A stretch of 64,000 bases of DNA, from contig NZ_JAQVCH010000008.1 of NCBI RefSeq assembly GCF_028689845.1, positions 36,858-100,857 of the forward strand, read 5' to 3'. Shown here piece after piece: positions 53,223 through 62,463 of the stretch. How positions within the stretch are numbered: the stretch's first letter is position 1; every line of letters starts with the position of its first letter. The stretch comes from Flavobacterium sp. (lineage in GTDB: Bacteria > Bacteroidota > Bacteroidia > Flavobacteriales > Flavobacteriaceae). The notes beneath the pieces were generated by a model that was not told where the DNA came from, searched no databases, and saw nothing but the letters and a program-made list of their open reading frames with translations. Made by a program: the position numbers and the translations under genes.

Positions 53223-53552
53223 TTATTTTCCTAAAAGTAAGACATCGCTAATAATCACTTCGGTTATATACCGTTTGTTTCCCTCTTTGTCATCATAACT
53301 TCGGGTTGACAATTTTCCTTCAATGGCAATTTCCTTTCCTTTCGTAACAAATTTTTCGATAATCTCTGCCGTTTTTCCCCAGGCAGTTAAACGATGCCAT
53401 TCGGTGTGCTCTACTTTTTCACCTTTTGCGTTGGTATAATTTTCATTAGTAGCGATATTTAAATTGGCTACTTTTCCTCCTTCAAAGGTTTTTACCTCTG
53501 GGTCATTTCCTACATGACCGATTAACTGTACTCTGTTTTTCATTGTGTTCAT
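53223..53552 (-). CDS. ssb: Short single-stranded DNA-binding protein (copy 1)
   Basis: SSB/OB-fold protein of 109 residues: KNRVQLIGHVGNDPEVKT, then EWHRLTAWGKTAEIIEKFV, GKEIAIEGKLSTRSYDDKEG and YITEVIISDVLLLGK. It stops right after the OB fold and lacks the Gly-rich linker and acidic tip that recruit partner proteins in housekeeping SSB. The ATG at 53552 is supported by the shared TTAAATTTTA(T/A)ACGCCATGAA leader; a Met three codons in is an alternative. Paralogue of the adjacent gene. Confidence 0.93.
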   Translation of the reverse strand: MNTMKNRVQLIGHVGNDPEVKTFEGGKVANLNIATNENYTNAKGEKVEHTEWHRLTAWGKTAEIIEKFVTKGKEIAIEGKLSTRSYDDKEGNKRYITEVIISDVLLLGK

Positions 53553-53626
53553 GGCGTATAAAATTTAAAGTTTAATCTGAACTCGTTTCAGATTCTAATA
53601 AGTATTTGATTTTTGATATTGTTGCT

Positions 53627-53956
53627 TTATTTCATCAAAAGCAACTCCGTTACGACAACCTCCGTCACATAGCGTTTGTTTCCTTCTTTGTCATCATAAC
53701 TACGTGAAGTTAATCTTCCCGTAATACCGATTTGCTTTCCTTTTTCTACAAATTTTTCAATAAGTTCTGCTGTTTTTCCCCAAGCAACAATATTGTGCCA
53801 TTGGGTTTCTTCCATCTGATCTCCTTTTCGGCTCACATACACATCTTTAGTGGCAAGTGATAGGTTGGCTAATTTTTTTCCTCCTTCAAAATCTTTGATA
53901 ATTGGGTCTTTTCCAACATGTCCGATTAATTGTACTTTGTTTTGTAATGCTTTCAT
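53627..53956 (-). CDS. ssb: Short single-stranded DNA-binding protein (copy 2)
   Basis: Tandem paralogue of the downstream SSB, also 109 residues: NKVQLIGHVGKDPIIKDFEG, QWHNIVAWGKTAELIEKFV, GKQIGITGRLTSRSYDDKEG and VTEVVVTELLLMK. It too lacks the acidic C-terminal tail. It is preceded by AATTAAATTTTAAACGCCATGAA, nearly the same leader as copy 1, so the duplication seems to have included the 5' untranslated region. It is the first gene of the block ssb-ssb-HRDC. Confidence 0.93.
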   Translation of the reverse strand: MKALQNKVQLIGHVGKDPIIKDFEGGKKLANLSLATKDVYVSRKGDQMEETQWHNIVAWGKTAELIEKFVEKGKQIGITGRLTSRSYDDKEGNKRYVTEVVVTELLLMK

Positions 53957-54070
53957 GGCGTTTAAAATTTAATTGTTAATAAAGTAAGTTGTTGTTTGTT
54001 CATTCAAATCAACGAGGCAAAGATGTGGTGGCTTTCTAGATTTATTCGGTAACAAAACAATTACTTTCGG

Positions 54071-54096
54071 TTGTAAATGCTTGTAACCGTTTGTAA
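54071..54096 (+). promoter_or_regulatory. Three TTGTAA direct repeats at 10-bp spacing
   Basis: TTGTAA occurs at 54071, 54081 and 54091, exactly one helical turn apart, the last overlapping the -33 region of the adjacent promoter. This phasing suggests cooperative binding by a regulator on one face of the DNA. Confidence 0.45.
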
Positions 54097-54120
54097 TTGG
54101 AAAATATAATTGTATATTTG
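54090..54120 (+). promoter_or_regulatory. Promoter of the GNAT/nitrilase operon
   Basis: TTTG at 54090-54093, a 19-bp spacer and TATATTTG at 54113-54120 match the Bacteroidota consensus TTTG-N19-TAnnTTTG exactly. The ATG is 17 nt downstream at 54138. It is the best promoter in the window. Confidence 0.7.
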
Positions 54121-54137
54121 TTCAAAATCAACCATTT

Positions 54138-55664
54138 ATGAGTCACGCGATTAAAACCGTAGAATTACGGAATTTACAACTAGAAGATTACAAACAATTA
54201 AAAAACTCGATGATAGAAGCTTATCCAGAAATGGAAAATAGCTATTGGCAAGAAAGTCAAATCAAGGAGTTATTACGAATTTTCCCAGCGGGACAATTAG
54301 TGATTGTAGTAGACGGAAAAGTGGTTGGCTCGGCACTTTCACTGATTGTTAAAGACGACTTAGTCGATAAAAGCCACGATTATAAGACCATTACCGGAAA
54401 TTTTACTTTTTCAACACATACCGATAAGGGCGAGATTTTATACGGAATCGATGTTTTTATTCATCCTCAGTTTCGTGGGCTCCGTTTAGGAAGACGGTTA
54501 TATGATTCTCGGAAAGAACTATGCGAACAATTAAATCTTAAGTCGATTGTTTTTGCAGGTCGAATTCCGAATTACGGAAAATATGCTCAAGAATTGACTC
54601 CCAAAGCCTATATCGAAAAAATTAGAAAGAAAGAGTTACACGACCCCGTTTTATCTTTTCAACTGAGTAATGATTTTCACGTGATGCGAGTCATGAAAAA
54701 TTATTTATCTGGAGACAAAAGCTCTAAAGAATTTGCCGTTTTATTAGAGTGGAACAACATTTATTATGATGAAAGTCCGAAAGCCATTAATGCTCCTAAA
54801 CGAATTATTCGCTTAGGCTTGGTTCAATGGCAAATGCGTTCGTTAAATAATTTAGAAGAGTTTTTTAATCAAGCGGAGTTTTTTATTGATGCCGTTTCAG
54901 GATATGAAAGTGATTTTGCCCTTTTTCCTGAACTGTTCATCGCTCCTTTAATGGCTGATTATAACCATTTGTCAGAAGCAGATGCGATTCGAGAATTAGC
55001 AAAATATGCTGATGCAATTAAAAAGAAATTTCAAGAATTAGCTATTTCCTATAACATCAATATTATTACAGGAAGCATGCCTTTTTTAGAAAATGACCAT
55101 TTATATAACGTTGGCTTTCTTTGCAAACGTGACGGAACCAACGAAATGTATCGCAAAATTCACATCACACCGAATGAAATTTTCCATTGGGGAATGACTG
55201 GCGGTGATACTATTCAAACTTTTGATACCGATTGCGGAAAAATTGGAATCGTCATTTGTTATGATGTTGAATTTCCTGAATTATCTCGATTAATGGCCGA
55301 TGAAGGCATGAACATTCTATTTGTCCCTTTTTTAACAGATACTCAAAACGGATATACGCGGGTGAAACATTGTGCTCAAGCTCGTGCGATTGAAAATGAA
55401 TGTTATGTGGCCATTGCAGGTTGTGTAGGAAACCTGCCTAAAGTGAACAACATGGATATTCAATATGCACAAGCGGCCGTTTTTACACCTTCTGATTTTG
55501 CATTTCCGAGCAACGGAATCAAAGCAGAGGCTACACCAAATACAGAAATGACCTTGATTGTGGATGTCGATGTGGATTTATTAAAAGAATTACATGAGCA
55601 TGGAAGTGTTCAAATTATGAAAGACAGAAGACACGATTTGTATAGTTTGAAAAAAATAAAATAA
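54138..55664 (+). CDS. Fused GNAT acetyltransferase / carbon-nitrogen hydrolase
   Basis: Bifunctional protein of 508 residues. The N-terminal GNAT domain (about 1-200) has YGIDVFIHPQFRGLRLGRRLYD, including the acetyl-CoA P-loop. The C-terminal nitrilase-like domain (about 225-505) has the Glu-Lys-Cys triad in FALFPELFIAP, MYRKIHITPNE and IGIVICYDVEFPEL. The two-domain fusion is known in Bacteroidota and Proteobacteria, but the substrate is unknown. It is led by a strong promoter and followed 2 bp later by the zinc-ribbon protein gene. Confidence 0.93.
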   Translation: MSHAIKTVELRNLQLEDYKQLKNSMIEAYPEMENSYWQESQIKELLRIFPAGQLVIVVDGKVVGSALSLIVKDDLVDKSHDYKTITGNFTFSTHTDKGEILYGIDVFIHPQFRGLRLGRRLYDSRKELCEQLNLKSIVFAGRIPNYGKYAQELTPKAYIEKIRKKELHDPVLSFQLSNDFHVMRVMKNYLSGDKSSKEFAVLLEWNNIYYDESPKAINAPKRIIRLGLVQWQMRSLNNLEEFFNQAEFFIDAVSGYESDFALFPELFIAPLMADYNHLSEADAIRELAKYADAIKKKFQELAISYNINIITGSMPFLENDHLYNVGFLCKRDGTNEMYRKIHITPNEIFHWGMTGGDTIQTFDTDCGKIGIVICYDVEFPELSRLMADEGMNILFVPFLTDTQNGYTRVKHCAQARAIENECYVAIAGCVGNLPKVNNMDIQYAQAAVFTPSDFAFPSNGIKAEATPNTEMTLIVDVDVDLLKELHEHGSVQIMKDRRHDLYSLKKIK

Positions 55665-55666
55665 TC

Positions 55667-56017
55667 ATGACAAAAACCTGTTTAGAGTGCGAAGAAAAAA
55701 TAATTGGCCGCGAGGATAAAAAGTTTTGTAGTGACGGTTGTAGAAATGCCTACAACAACAAAATGAATAAAGACAGCACCAATTTGATGCGAAATATCAA
55801 TAATAAACTCCGAAAAAATTATCGAATTTTAGCTGAGTTAAATGTTGATGGGAAAAGCAAAACCTCCAAATCAAAATTACTCAGTAAGGGATTTGATTTT
55901 GAATTTTTTACCTCCATTCTTCATACTAAAACAGGAAACACCTATTATTTTCTGTATGACCAAGGCTATATGCTTTTAGAAAATGATTATTATATGTTAG
56001 TTAAAAAAGACTTTTAA
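55667..56017 (+). CDS. Small zinc-ribbon protein
   Basis: A 116-residue cytosolic protein with an N-terminal zinc-binding ribbon, CLECEEKIIGREDKKFCSDGC (CxxC..CxxxC, residues 5-25). A basic helical segment rich in Asn, Lys and Arg follows (NNKMNKDSTNLMRNINNKLRK), then a beta-rich end (FEFFTSILHTKTGNTYYFLY). DUF2116-type ribbons look similar. Role unknown; possibly RNA or DNA binding. Downstream partner of the GNAT/nitrilase gene. Confidence 0.82.
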   Translation: MTKTCLECEEKIIGREDKKFCSDGCRNAYNNKMNKDSTNLMRNINNKLRKNYRILAELNVDGKSKTSKSKLLSKGFDFEFFTSILHTKTGNTYYFLYDQGYMLLENDYYMLVKKDF

Positions 56018-56041
56018 AAAACACCAGAAAACTATCTACTC

Positions 56042-58432
56042 ATGATGAAAAATTATCAATCGCTACTGACTGTTGTTTTTATCTCCGCTATTGTAGCTCT
56101 CGTTTTTTATAAAATGATGCCACAGGATTATTCTAGGAAAAGCGAACCTTTAACTGCGTTTTCTACCGAAAGAGCTCTGAAACATGTTGAAAAAATAGCA
56201 CAAAAACCCCATTATGTGGGAAGTGAGAATCACCCAGAAGTAAAAAAATATTTAGTAAGCGAACTGAAAAAACTGGGATTAGAAGTCCAAATTCAAGAAA
56301 GTGCGGTCTTGAGTAAAGGGAATAATTTAGTAGAAACGCAAAATATTATTGCCAAAATTGAAGGCTCCGATTCTTCAAAATCATTATTGCTTTTGTCGCA
56401 TTATGACAGTGCTCCGCATACAAAGTCATATGGTGCAAGTGACGATGCCAATGGATTAGCAGTTATTTTAGAAGGTATTCGAGCTTTTTTACATCAACAA
56501 GCCGCTCATCAAAACGACATCATCATCTTGTTTTCCGATGCAGAAGAGGTTGGTTTAAATGGAGCTTATGCTTTTGCGACTGAACATCCATGGGCAAAAG
56601 ATGTTGGTTTAGTGATAAATTTTGAAGCCCGAGGAACAAACGGACCATCCATGATGTTGGCCGAAACCGAAGGTGGAAACGCTCAATTAATTAAAGCTTT
56701 TTCGGCAGCAGGAACGACTTATCCTGTGTCTAATTCATTGATGTACAGCATCTATAAGATGTTACCCAACGATACTGACTTGACTGCTTTTAGAGAAAAA
56801 GCCGCTATTCCCGGTTTTAATTTTGCCTACATTGATGACCATTTCGATTACCATACAGCTCAAGATAATTATGAAAATTTTACCCCAGAATGTTTAGAAC
56901 ATCAAGCAACTTATTTAATGCCGATGTTGCATTATTTTTCAAATACGGATTTAACTACGCTAAAATCTACCGAAGACCGGGTTTATTTTACTATTCCGTT
57001 TGGGTTTATTAATTATCCGTATACATGGAATTTACCTTTATTAATCCTTGCCGTCATTCTGTTTTTCACCATTACCTTAATTGGCTTAGGAAAACATGTG
57101 TTAGATTTTAGAGAAGTACTTCGTGGTTTTGCTCCGCTTTTTGGATCCCTTTTTATTGCTGCTATTGTTGCTTTTTTTGGATGGAAAATGATTCAATCTT
57201 TATATCCAGAATACCAAGATATTCTTCAAGGTTTTCCCTATAATGGTCATCGTTATATCGCTGCTTTTGTTTTTATTACCCTCGCCATTTGTTTTTGGTT
57301 CTATGCCTATTTTATTAAATCAAAAAATATAGCCGATTATTTTATTGCTCCATTATTTACATTTTTACTTTTAAATCTATTGCTATATAACTATTTAGAC
57401 GGAGCCTCTTTTTTTATAATTCCTGTTTATTTTGGTTTAATTAGTTTGGGAATATTTGTGTTTAAAAGTAAAATTACATGGATAGCATCCTTGTTGCTTG
57501 CTATTCCCGCACTTTTATTATTCGTGCCATTTGTTACTTTATTTCCCATTGGTTTAGGCTTAAAGATGCTAGCTGGAAGTGCTGTTTTTGTGGTTTTTAT
57601 ATTTAGCTTTTTAGTGCTTGTTTTGGGCAACTTTTCACATAAAAGTAGTTGGGGCTGGCTATCATTTATTCTGGGTTTTGTTTTTTTAATAACTGCTCAT
57701 GTTGAAAGTGGGTTTGAAAAAGGCAAAGCCAAACCAACAAGTTTGGTGCATCTTACGGAGGCAAACACTTCTAAAAGTTGGTGGGCTACTTATGACAAAG
57801 TATTGGATTCGTGGACAAAAAATTATTTTGGCGAACACACTCTAAATGCGTCATCATTAAATACGAACACGCTAACCAGTAAATATAATTCTGGTTTTAC
57901 ATTAATGGCAGAAGCTCCTTCAAAAAACATTGCGGCTCCAAGTTTGCATTTTTTAAGAGATACAATTATTGGAAATTACAGAACCGTTCACTTAGAAATA
58001 AAAGCCAATCGTCTTGTTAATAGAATTGATGTATTTATGAACGAAAAGATAAAAATTCATAATTTGCGAGCCAATGGTGTTCAAGCAATTAATCAGAAAG
58101 AAAGCTTTTTTGTTCGAAAAGACTCCCGTGTTTTAAATTATTATCCGATTCAAAATAAGCCTTTAACGCTACAGTTTCAAATTTCAAAAGAGGATAAACT
58201 TCAACTAGAAATCATGACTTCTTCTTTTGATTTACTCGAGAACAAACTGTTTAGCATTCCAAATCGTCCTGCAGAATCGATTCCGATGCCTTTTGTACTA
58301 AACGATGCAATTATCGTCAAAAAGAAGTTTTTTAAAGCAATTCCAACTTTAAAAATAGAAGAAGAACGAATTGAGCAGGTTGTTTTACAAGATTCAACAT
58401 TAACGTTAAAAGATAGTCTTAATGCAAATTAG
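56042..58432 (+). CDS. Membrane-bound M28-family zinc aminopeptidase
   Basis: A 796-residue protein. An N-terminal membrane anchor (~9-28) is followed by an M28 peptidase domain facing the periplasm: LLLSHYDSAPHTK, SYGASDDANGLAVILEG, ILFSDAEEVGLNGAYAF and YHTAQDNYENF carry the zinc ligands and catalytic Glu. From about residue 320 come roughly eight hydrophobic helices, then a C-terminal ~200-residue beta-rich ectodomain. The layout resembles ER-type Fxna/ERMP1 peptidases. Start is ATG at 56042 (a second ATG follows directly). It overlaps the next gene by 11 bp. Confidence 0.9.
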   Translation: MMKNYQSLLTVVFISAIVALVFYKMMPQDYSRKSEPLTAFSTERALKHVEKIAQKPHYVGSENHPEVKKYLVSELKKLGLEVQIQESAVLSKGNNLVETQNIIAKIEGSDSSKSLLLLSHYDSAPHTKSYGASDDANGLAVILEGIRAFLHQQAAHQNDIIILFSDAEEVGLNGAYAFATEHPWAKDVGLVINFEARGTNGPSMMLAETEGGNAQLIKAFSAAGTTYPVSNSLMYSIYKMLPNDTDLTAFREKAAIPGFNFAYIDDHFDYHTAQDNYENFTPECLEHQATYLMPMLHYFSNTDLTTLKSTEDRVYFTIPFGFINYPYTWNLPLLILAVILFFTITLIGLGKHVLDFREVLRGFAPLFGSLFIAAIVAFFGWKMIQSLYPEYQDILQGFPYNGHRYIAAFVFITLAICFWFYAYFIKSKNIADYFIAPLFTFLLLNLLLYNYLDGASFFIIPVYFGLISLGIFVFKSKITWIASLLLAIPALLLFVPFVTLFPIGLGLKMLAGSAVFVVFIFSFLVLVLGNFSHKSSWGWLSFILGFVFLITAHVESGFEKGKAKPTSLVHLTEANTSKSWWATYDKVLDSWTKNYFGEHTLNASSLNTNTLTSKYNSGFTLMAEAPSKNIAAPSLHFLRDTIIGNYRTVHLEIKANRLVNRIDVFMNEKIKIHNLRANGVQAINQKESFFVRKDSRVLNYYPIQNKPLTLQFQISKEDKLQLEIMTSSFDLLENKLFSIPNRPAESIPMPFVLNDAIIVKKKFFKAIPTLKIEEERIEQVVLQDSTLTLKDSLNAN

Positions 58433-59219
58433 TATTCTGGGTTGTGGATGGCTCGGATTTCCGTTAGCTCAATCTCTTTTACAAAAAAAATATCGTATTA
58501 AAGGCTCAACAACGACAGCTCATAAGCTTGTTGACCTTGAAAAAAGTGGGATTCTTCCTTTTTTACTGTCTTTGGAAGAAGAGCATGTAATCGGAAATAT
58601 TGAAGCCTTTTTAAAAGACTCAACTGTTCTACTCATTGATATTCCCCCAAAATTAAGAAAGGAAAACGCACCAAATTTTGTGTCTAAAATAAAGACTTTA
58701 CTCCCTTTTATCGAACAATCAACGATTCAAAAAGTGCTTTTTATTAGTTCTACTTCAGTTTATGCCGATGACAACTCGATAGTTACGGAAGAAACGATTC
58801 CAAAACCCGAAACAGCAAGCGGAAAACAACTTTTGGAAGCGGAAAAATGCTTGCAACAAAATTCAAATTTTCAAACCACAGTCGTCCGTTTTGGTGGTTT
58901 GATAGGGCCGAATCGCCATCCTATTCATTTTCTTACAGGAAAAACAAATTTAGAAAATCCGAATTCACCCGTCAATTTAATTCATCAAAACGATTGTATC
59001 AGCATCATCGAATTGATTATCGAACAAGATTATTGGGGAAAAACAATTAATGCAGTAAACCCCAATCATCCAACGCGAAAAAACTATTATGCACAAACGG
59101 CAAAAGCCTTCGGACTAGTTGTTCCTCAATTTAATGAGAGTCAAGATTCTAGAGGGAAAACGATTTGTTCAAACAAATTGATTCAGGAATTAGGATACGA
59201 TTTTAAAAATTTAAGCTAA
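58422..59219 (+). CDS. NAD(P)-binding SDR-family protein (YeeZ-like)
   Basis: A 265-residue Rossmann-fold protein. N-terminal ISILGCGWLGFPLAQSL gives the GxGxxG motif. FISSTSVYADDN with YADD and the Arg in TVVRFGGLIGPNRHPIHF resemble extended-type SDR/epimerase proteins such as YeeZ, but the YxxxK pair is altered, so catalysis is uncertain. It overlaps the M28 gene and sits 26 bp ahead of gpsA. Confidence 0.85.
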   Translation: MQISILGCGWLGFPLAQSLLQKKYRIKGSTTTAHKLVDLEKSGILPFLLSLEEEHVIGNIEAFLKDSTVLLIDIPPKLRKENAPNFVSKIKTLLPFIEQSTIQKVLFISSTSVYADDNSIVTEETIPKPETASGKQLLEAEKCLQQNSNFQTTVVRFGGLIGPNRHPIHFLTGKTNLENPNSPVNLIHQNDCISIIELIIEQDYWGKTINAVNPNHPTRKNYYAQTAKAFGLVVPQFNESQDSRGKTICSNKLIQELGYDFKNLS

Positions 59220-59245
59220 ATTTACCTTTCCAAACTAAATAACTT

Positions 59246-60241
59246 ATGAGTGATTCATCAAAATTTGCCGTCATCGGCGGTGGAAGCTGGGCAACTGCGA
59301 TAGCAAAAATGTTATGCGAAAATCAGTCGGAAATATGTTGGTATATGCGTAATCAAAATGCCATTGACCATATTAAAGCCGAAAAACATAACCCAAACTA
59401 TTTAAGTTCAGTAGAGTTTGACGTTAATCAATTAAAACTTACAACAGATATAAATGAAGCGGTCGCTTATGCAGATTATTTAGTTTTTGCAATCCCTTCT
59501 GCCTTTTTAAATACTGAATTAGAAAAACTGACCGAATCGTTAGCTGATAAAGTTATTTTTTCGGCCATAAAAGGAATTGTGCCAGAAACATTCTTGATTG
59601 TTGGCGAGCATTTTCATAAAAATTATAACATCCCGTATGAAAATATTGGTGTGATTACAGGCCCGTGCCATGCAGAAGAAGTCGCTTTAGAACGTCTTTC
59701 TTATTTAACAATTGCTTGTGCCGATGACCAAAAAGCAAAAGTGATGGCTAATAATTTAGCGTGTAAATACATCAAAACTAAAATATCTGATGATATTATT
59801 GGCACCGAATATGCAGCCATGCTAAAAAATATTTATGCCATTGCCGCAGGTATTGCACATGGTTTAGGTTATGGTGACAATTTTCAGGCTTTATTGATGA
59901 GTAATGCCATTAGAGAGATGAAAAAGTTCATTAAAAAAGTCCATCACATGAAGCGAAACATCAATGATTCTGCTTATTTGGGCGATTTATTAGTAACAGG
60001 ATATTCCGTTTTCTCTAGAAATCGAATGTTTGGAAACATGATTGGAAAAGGCTATACCGTAAAAAGTGCTATGATGGAAATGAGTATGGTGGCTGAAGGT
60101 TATTATGCAGTGAAAAGTGCGTACAAACTCAACCAAGACTACAAAGCTAAAACGCCAATTATCGATGCGGTTTATGAAATTCTATACGAAGGAAAAGATC
60201 CGAAAGCAGTTTATAAAAAACTGACCGACAAGTTGGATTAA
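59246..60241 (+). CDS. gpsA: NAD(P)H-dependent glycerol-3-phosphate dehydrogenase
   Basis: Makes sn-glycerol-3-phosphate for phospholipid synthesis from dihydroxyacetone phosphate; 331 residues. Rossmann GGGSWATAIAKML near the N terminus, VFAIPSAFL, FSAIKGIVPET, GPCHAEEVALERLSYLTIA and LKNIYAIAAGIAHGLGYGDN (catalytic Lys). The sequence IGPGxN-like C-terminal substrate-binding segment follows with RNRMFGNMIGKG. Intact, with a 1-bp gap to the small membrane protein that follows. Confidence 0.96.
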   Translation: MSDSSKFAVIGGGSWATAIAKMLCENQSEICWYMRNQNAIDHIKAEKHNPNYLSSVEFDVNQLKLTTDINEAVAYADYLVFAIPSAFLNTELEKLTESLADKVIFSAIKGIVPETFLIVGEHFHKNYNIPYENIGVITGPCHAEEVALERLSYLTIACADDQKAKVMANNLACKYIKTKISDDIIGTEYAAMLKNIYAIAAGIAHGLGYGDNFQALLMSNAIREMKKFIKKVHHMKRNINDSAYLGDLLVTGYSVFSRNRMFGNMIGKGYTVKSAMMEMSMVAEGYYAVKSAYKLNQDYKAKTPIIDAVYEILYEGKDPKAVYKKLTDKLD

Positions 60242-60242
60242 A

Positions 60243-60458
60243 ATGAAAAAACGTTGGAAACATCAACTGGGATTTGGACTCATTTGGGGAAGTTTGATGA
60301 CTGTATTTACGCTTCTATATTCTATTAAAGAGGTTTCTTTACAAGCCCAATTAGCATCGCCTATCTTTTGTTTTAAAGCGATAGCCCATTTCCTTATCGG
60401 AATTTTTATTATTGGGTATATTGGCTGGAAAGAAATATCCAGACAAAACCCTCAGTAA
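60243..60458 (+). CDS. Small two-helix membrane protein
   Basis: A 71-residue protein with two hydrophobic segments (LGFGLIWGSLMTVFTLLYS and AIAHFLIGIFIIGYIGW), no motif recognised. It starts 1 bp after gpsA and was probably cotranslated with it. Function unknown. Confidence 0.75.
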   Translation: MKKRWKHQLGFGLIWGSLMTVFTLLYSIKEVSLQAQLASPIFCFKAIAHFLIGIFIIGYIGWKEISRQNPQ

Positions 60459-60460
60459 AA

Positions 60461-60868
60461 CTAGTTGACTATAACGCCATTTACAAATAAAATAGGCACT
60501 TCTTCCGTTGCCTGCTCATTGATAGAATGGGCTTTAAAAGTAAATTTTTTGTCGTACAACGTATTTTCAATAAAATAAGTTAGCATAAACTCATTGTTTA
60601 AAACTAACAGGCTTTTTTCTATCAGTTCTACTTTAATCACTGAAACGCTTGGCACTTTTAGAAAAGCATGACGCAATAAGGATGTTTTTTTCATTTCTCC
60701 ATCAATCGTTCCAAAAGCTTTTGAAACTAACATGACGCTATCTAAGTCAAAATCACTGTCGTTGATGAGATAAACATACCAAACCTTTTCCATAAAGTCG
60801 TCACTCCATTCTTGAACAGCAGCTAAAAATACATTCTCTACTTTTGGAATACTAATATCTGATTTCAT
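60461..60868 (-). CDS. Conserved hypothetical cytosolic protein
   Basis: A 135-residue protein of mixed alpha/beta composition, acidic, without signal peptide or membrane helix. I see no known motif. It contains AFLKVPSVSVIKVELIEKS and ends EEVPILFVNGVIVN. It sits 47 bp downstream of pheS on the same strand and may be its cotranscribed partner. Family not recognised. Confidence 0.7.
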   Translation of the reverse strand: MKSDISIPKVENVFLAAVQEWSDDFMEKVWYVYLINDSDFDLDSVMLVSKAFGTIDGEMKKTSLLRHAFLKVPSVSVIKVELIEKSLLVLNNEFMLTYFIENTLYDKKFTFKAHSINEQATEEVPILFVNGVIVN

Positions 60869-60915
60869 TTACTTAGCGATTATGAAGCAATGCTTTTTTG
60901 ATGCAAACGGAAAGT

Positions 60916-61935
60916 TTACAAGTTCGTTTTAAATTGTTCTAAAAAGCGAACATCATTTTCATAAAACATCCGAATATCTCCAATTTGATACAACAACATG
61001 GCTATGCGTTCAATTCCCATACCAAAAGCAAAACCGTTGTATTCATCTGGGTTTATGCCACAGTTTTTCAACACATTGGGGTCAACCATTCCACAGCCCA
61101 TAATTTCCAGCCAACCAGTTCCTTTAGTGATTCTATAGTCGGTTTCTGTTTTTAAACCCCAGTAAATATCAACCTCAGCACTTGGTTCTGTAAACGGAAA
61201 ATAGGATGGTCGTAATCGGATTTTAGACTTTCCAAACATTTCCTTGGTGAAGTATAAAAGCGTTTGTTTTAAATCGGCAAACGAAACCTCTTTGTCAATA
61301 TATAGTCCTTCCACTTGATGGAAAATACAGTGAGAACGAGAAGAAACGGCTTCATTTCTAAAAACTCTTCCTGGAGAAATCGTTCGTATTGGCGGTTTAT
61401 TATTTTCCATATAACGCACTTGAACCGATGAAGTATGGGTTCTGAGCAATACATCTGGATTAGTTTGAATAAAAAAAGTGTCTTGCATATCACGAGCCGG
61501 ATGATATTCTGGCAAGTTTAATGCCGTGAAATTATGCCAATCATCTTCAATTTCTGGACCGTCTGAAACATTGAAACCAATGTTTGCAAAAATGTCGATA
61601 ATTTGATTTTTAACGATTGAAATCGGATGTCGAGAGCCAATAGAAAAAGGTTCGCCCGGACGGGTTAAATCGCCCAAAATACCTATCGTTTCTTCTTTGC
61701 TCTCAATACGTTCCTGAAGTGATTTAACTTTTTCTTCCGCTTTTGTTTTTAGGGTATTGATTACTAGTCCGAATTCCTTTTTTTGTTCCGTTGGAACATT
61801 TTTAAATTCGGCAAAAAGATCTTTCAACAAACCTTTGCTTCCTAAAAACTTAATTCGAAATTGTTCTAGTGATTCTTTATTATCGGTTTGAAAAGCTTCT
61901 GCTTCAGCAATATATTCTTTTATTTTATCAATCAT
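60916..61935 (-). CDS. pheS: Phenylalanyl-tRNA synthetase alpha subunit
   Basis: Catalytic subunit of the heterotetrameric class II synthetase, 339 residues from the Met at 61935. A N-terminal coiled coil (~1-90, [36 protein letters not shown]) precedes the catalytic core: motif 2 [19 protein letters not shown], the ATP-binding [17 protein letters not shown], and motif 3 [18 protein letters not shown]. The beta subunit (pheT) is not adjacent. Confidence 0.97.
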   Translation of the reverse strand: MIDKIKEYIAEAEAFQTDNKESLEQFRIKFLGSKGLLKDLFAEFKNVPTEQKKEFGLVINTLKTKAEEKVKSLQERIESKEETIGILGDLTRPGEPFSIGSRHPISIVKNQIIDIFANIGFNVSDGPEIEDDWHNFTALNLPEYHPARDMQDTFFIQTNPDVLLRTHTSSVQVRYMENNKPPIRTISPGRVFRNEAVSSRSHCIFHQVEGLYIDKEVSFADLKQTLLYFTKEMFGKSKIRLRPSYFPFTEPSAEVDIYWGLKTETDYRITKGTGWLEIMGCGMVDPNVLKNCGINPDEYNGFAFGMGIERIAMLLYQIGDIRMFYENDVRFLEQFKTNL

Positions 61936-62017
61936 CGTTTGTGCTATAAAATGCAAATTTAGTTTATTTTAGTGATAGGGACAAGTTGCAACTTATCCGT
62001 ATTCTAAAGAATTTTAT

Positions 62018-62374
62018 TTAATCAATCACTTCTCTTTCCAAAAAATAAGTAACAATGGCATCCTTCATTAAAACGGTTTGTTCCCCTGCTTTTAAAGGAG
62101 GGAGTTCTTCTTTTACTTTATAATGTGGCCAACCATCATTGTCATAAAACTCAAATTCGTAATAACCATACGGCTCTAATAAACGACAAATAGCAATATG
62201 CATCAATTCAATTTTTTCGTCTTTTTTAAACGTTTGTTTTACCTTCCCTAATTCTTGTACCCCAATTAAATAAATAATGGCATCTAAATCAAGGGTGTCG
62301 CCTTCTGCAAATTGTGTGGAAAGTAGTTGAACCACTTTTTCCCAACGTTCTTTTAATTGAATATCTCTAGACAT
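62018..62374 (-). CDS. Conserved hypothetical protein, Bacteroidota type
   Basis: A 118-residue cytosolic protein from the Met at 62374; an earlier frame extension lacks a plausible start context. No recognised domain. It has several aromatic residues in PYGYYEFEFYDNDGWPHYKV and an acidic character. It lies 82 bp upstream of pheS on the same strand and diverges from cvpA. Function unknown. Confidence 0.75.
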   Translation of the reverse strand: MSRDIQLKERWEKVVQLLSTQFAEGDTLDLDAIIYLIGVQELGKVKQTFKKDEKIELMHIAICRLLEPYGYYEFEFYDNDGWPHYKVKEELPPLKAGEQTVLMKDAIVTYFLEREVID

Positions 62375-62463
62375 AAGTAGCTTTCTTGATTGTTTTTTCA
62401 GTGGCAAAGATAACAACTTGAACTCGATTAATTTTATTTTAATATATTCGTAAAAAAGTTTAG

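Noticed and set aside
52755..53956. SSB pair as sign of a prophage or plasmid
   Set aside because: No phage structural, integrase or replication gene is nearby, and the flanking genes are chromosomal housekeeping.
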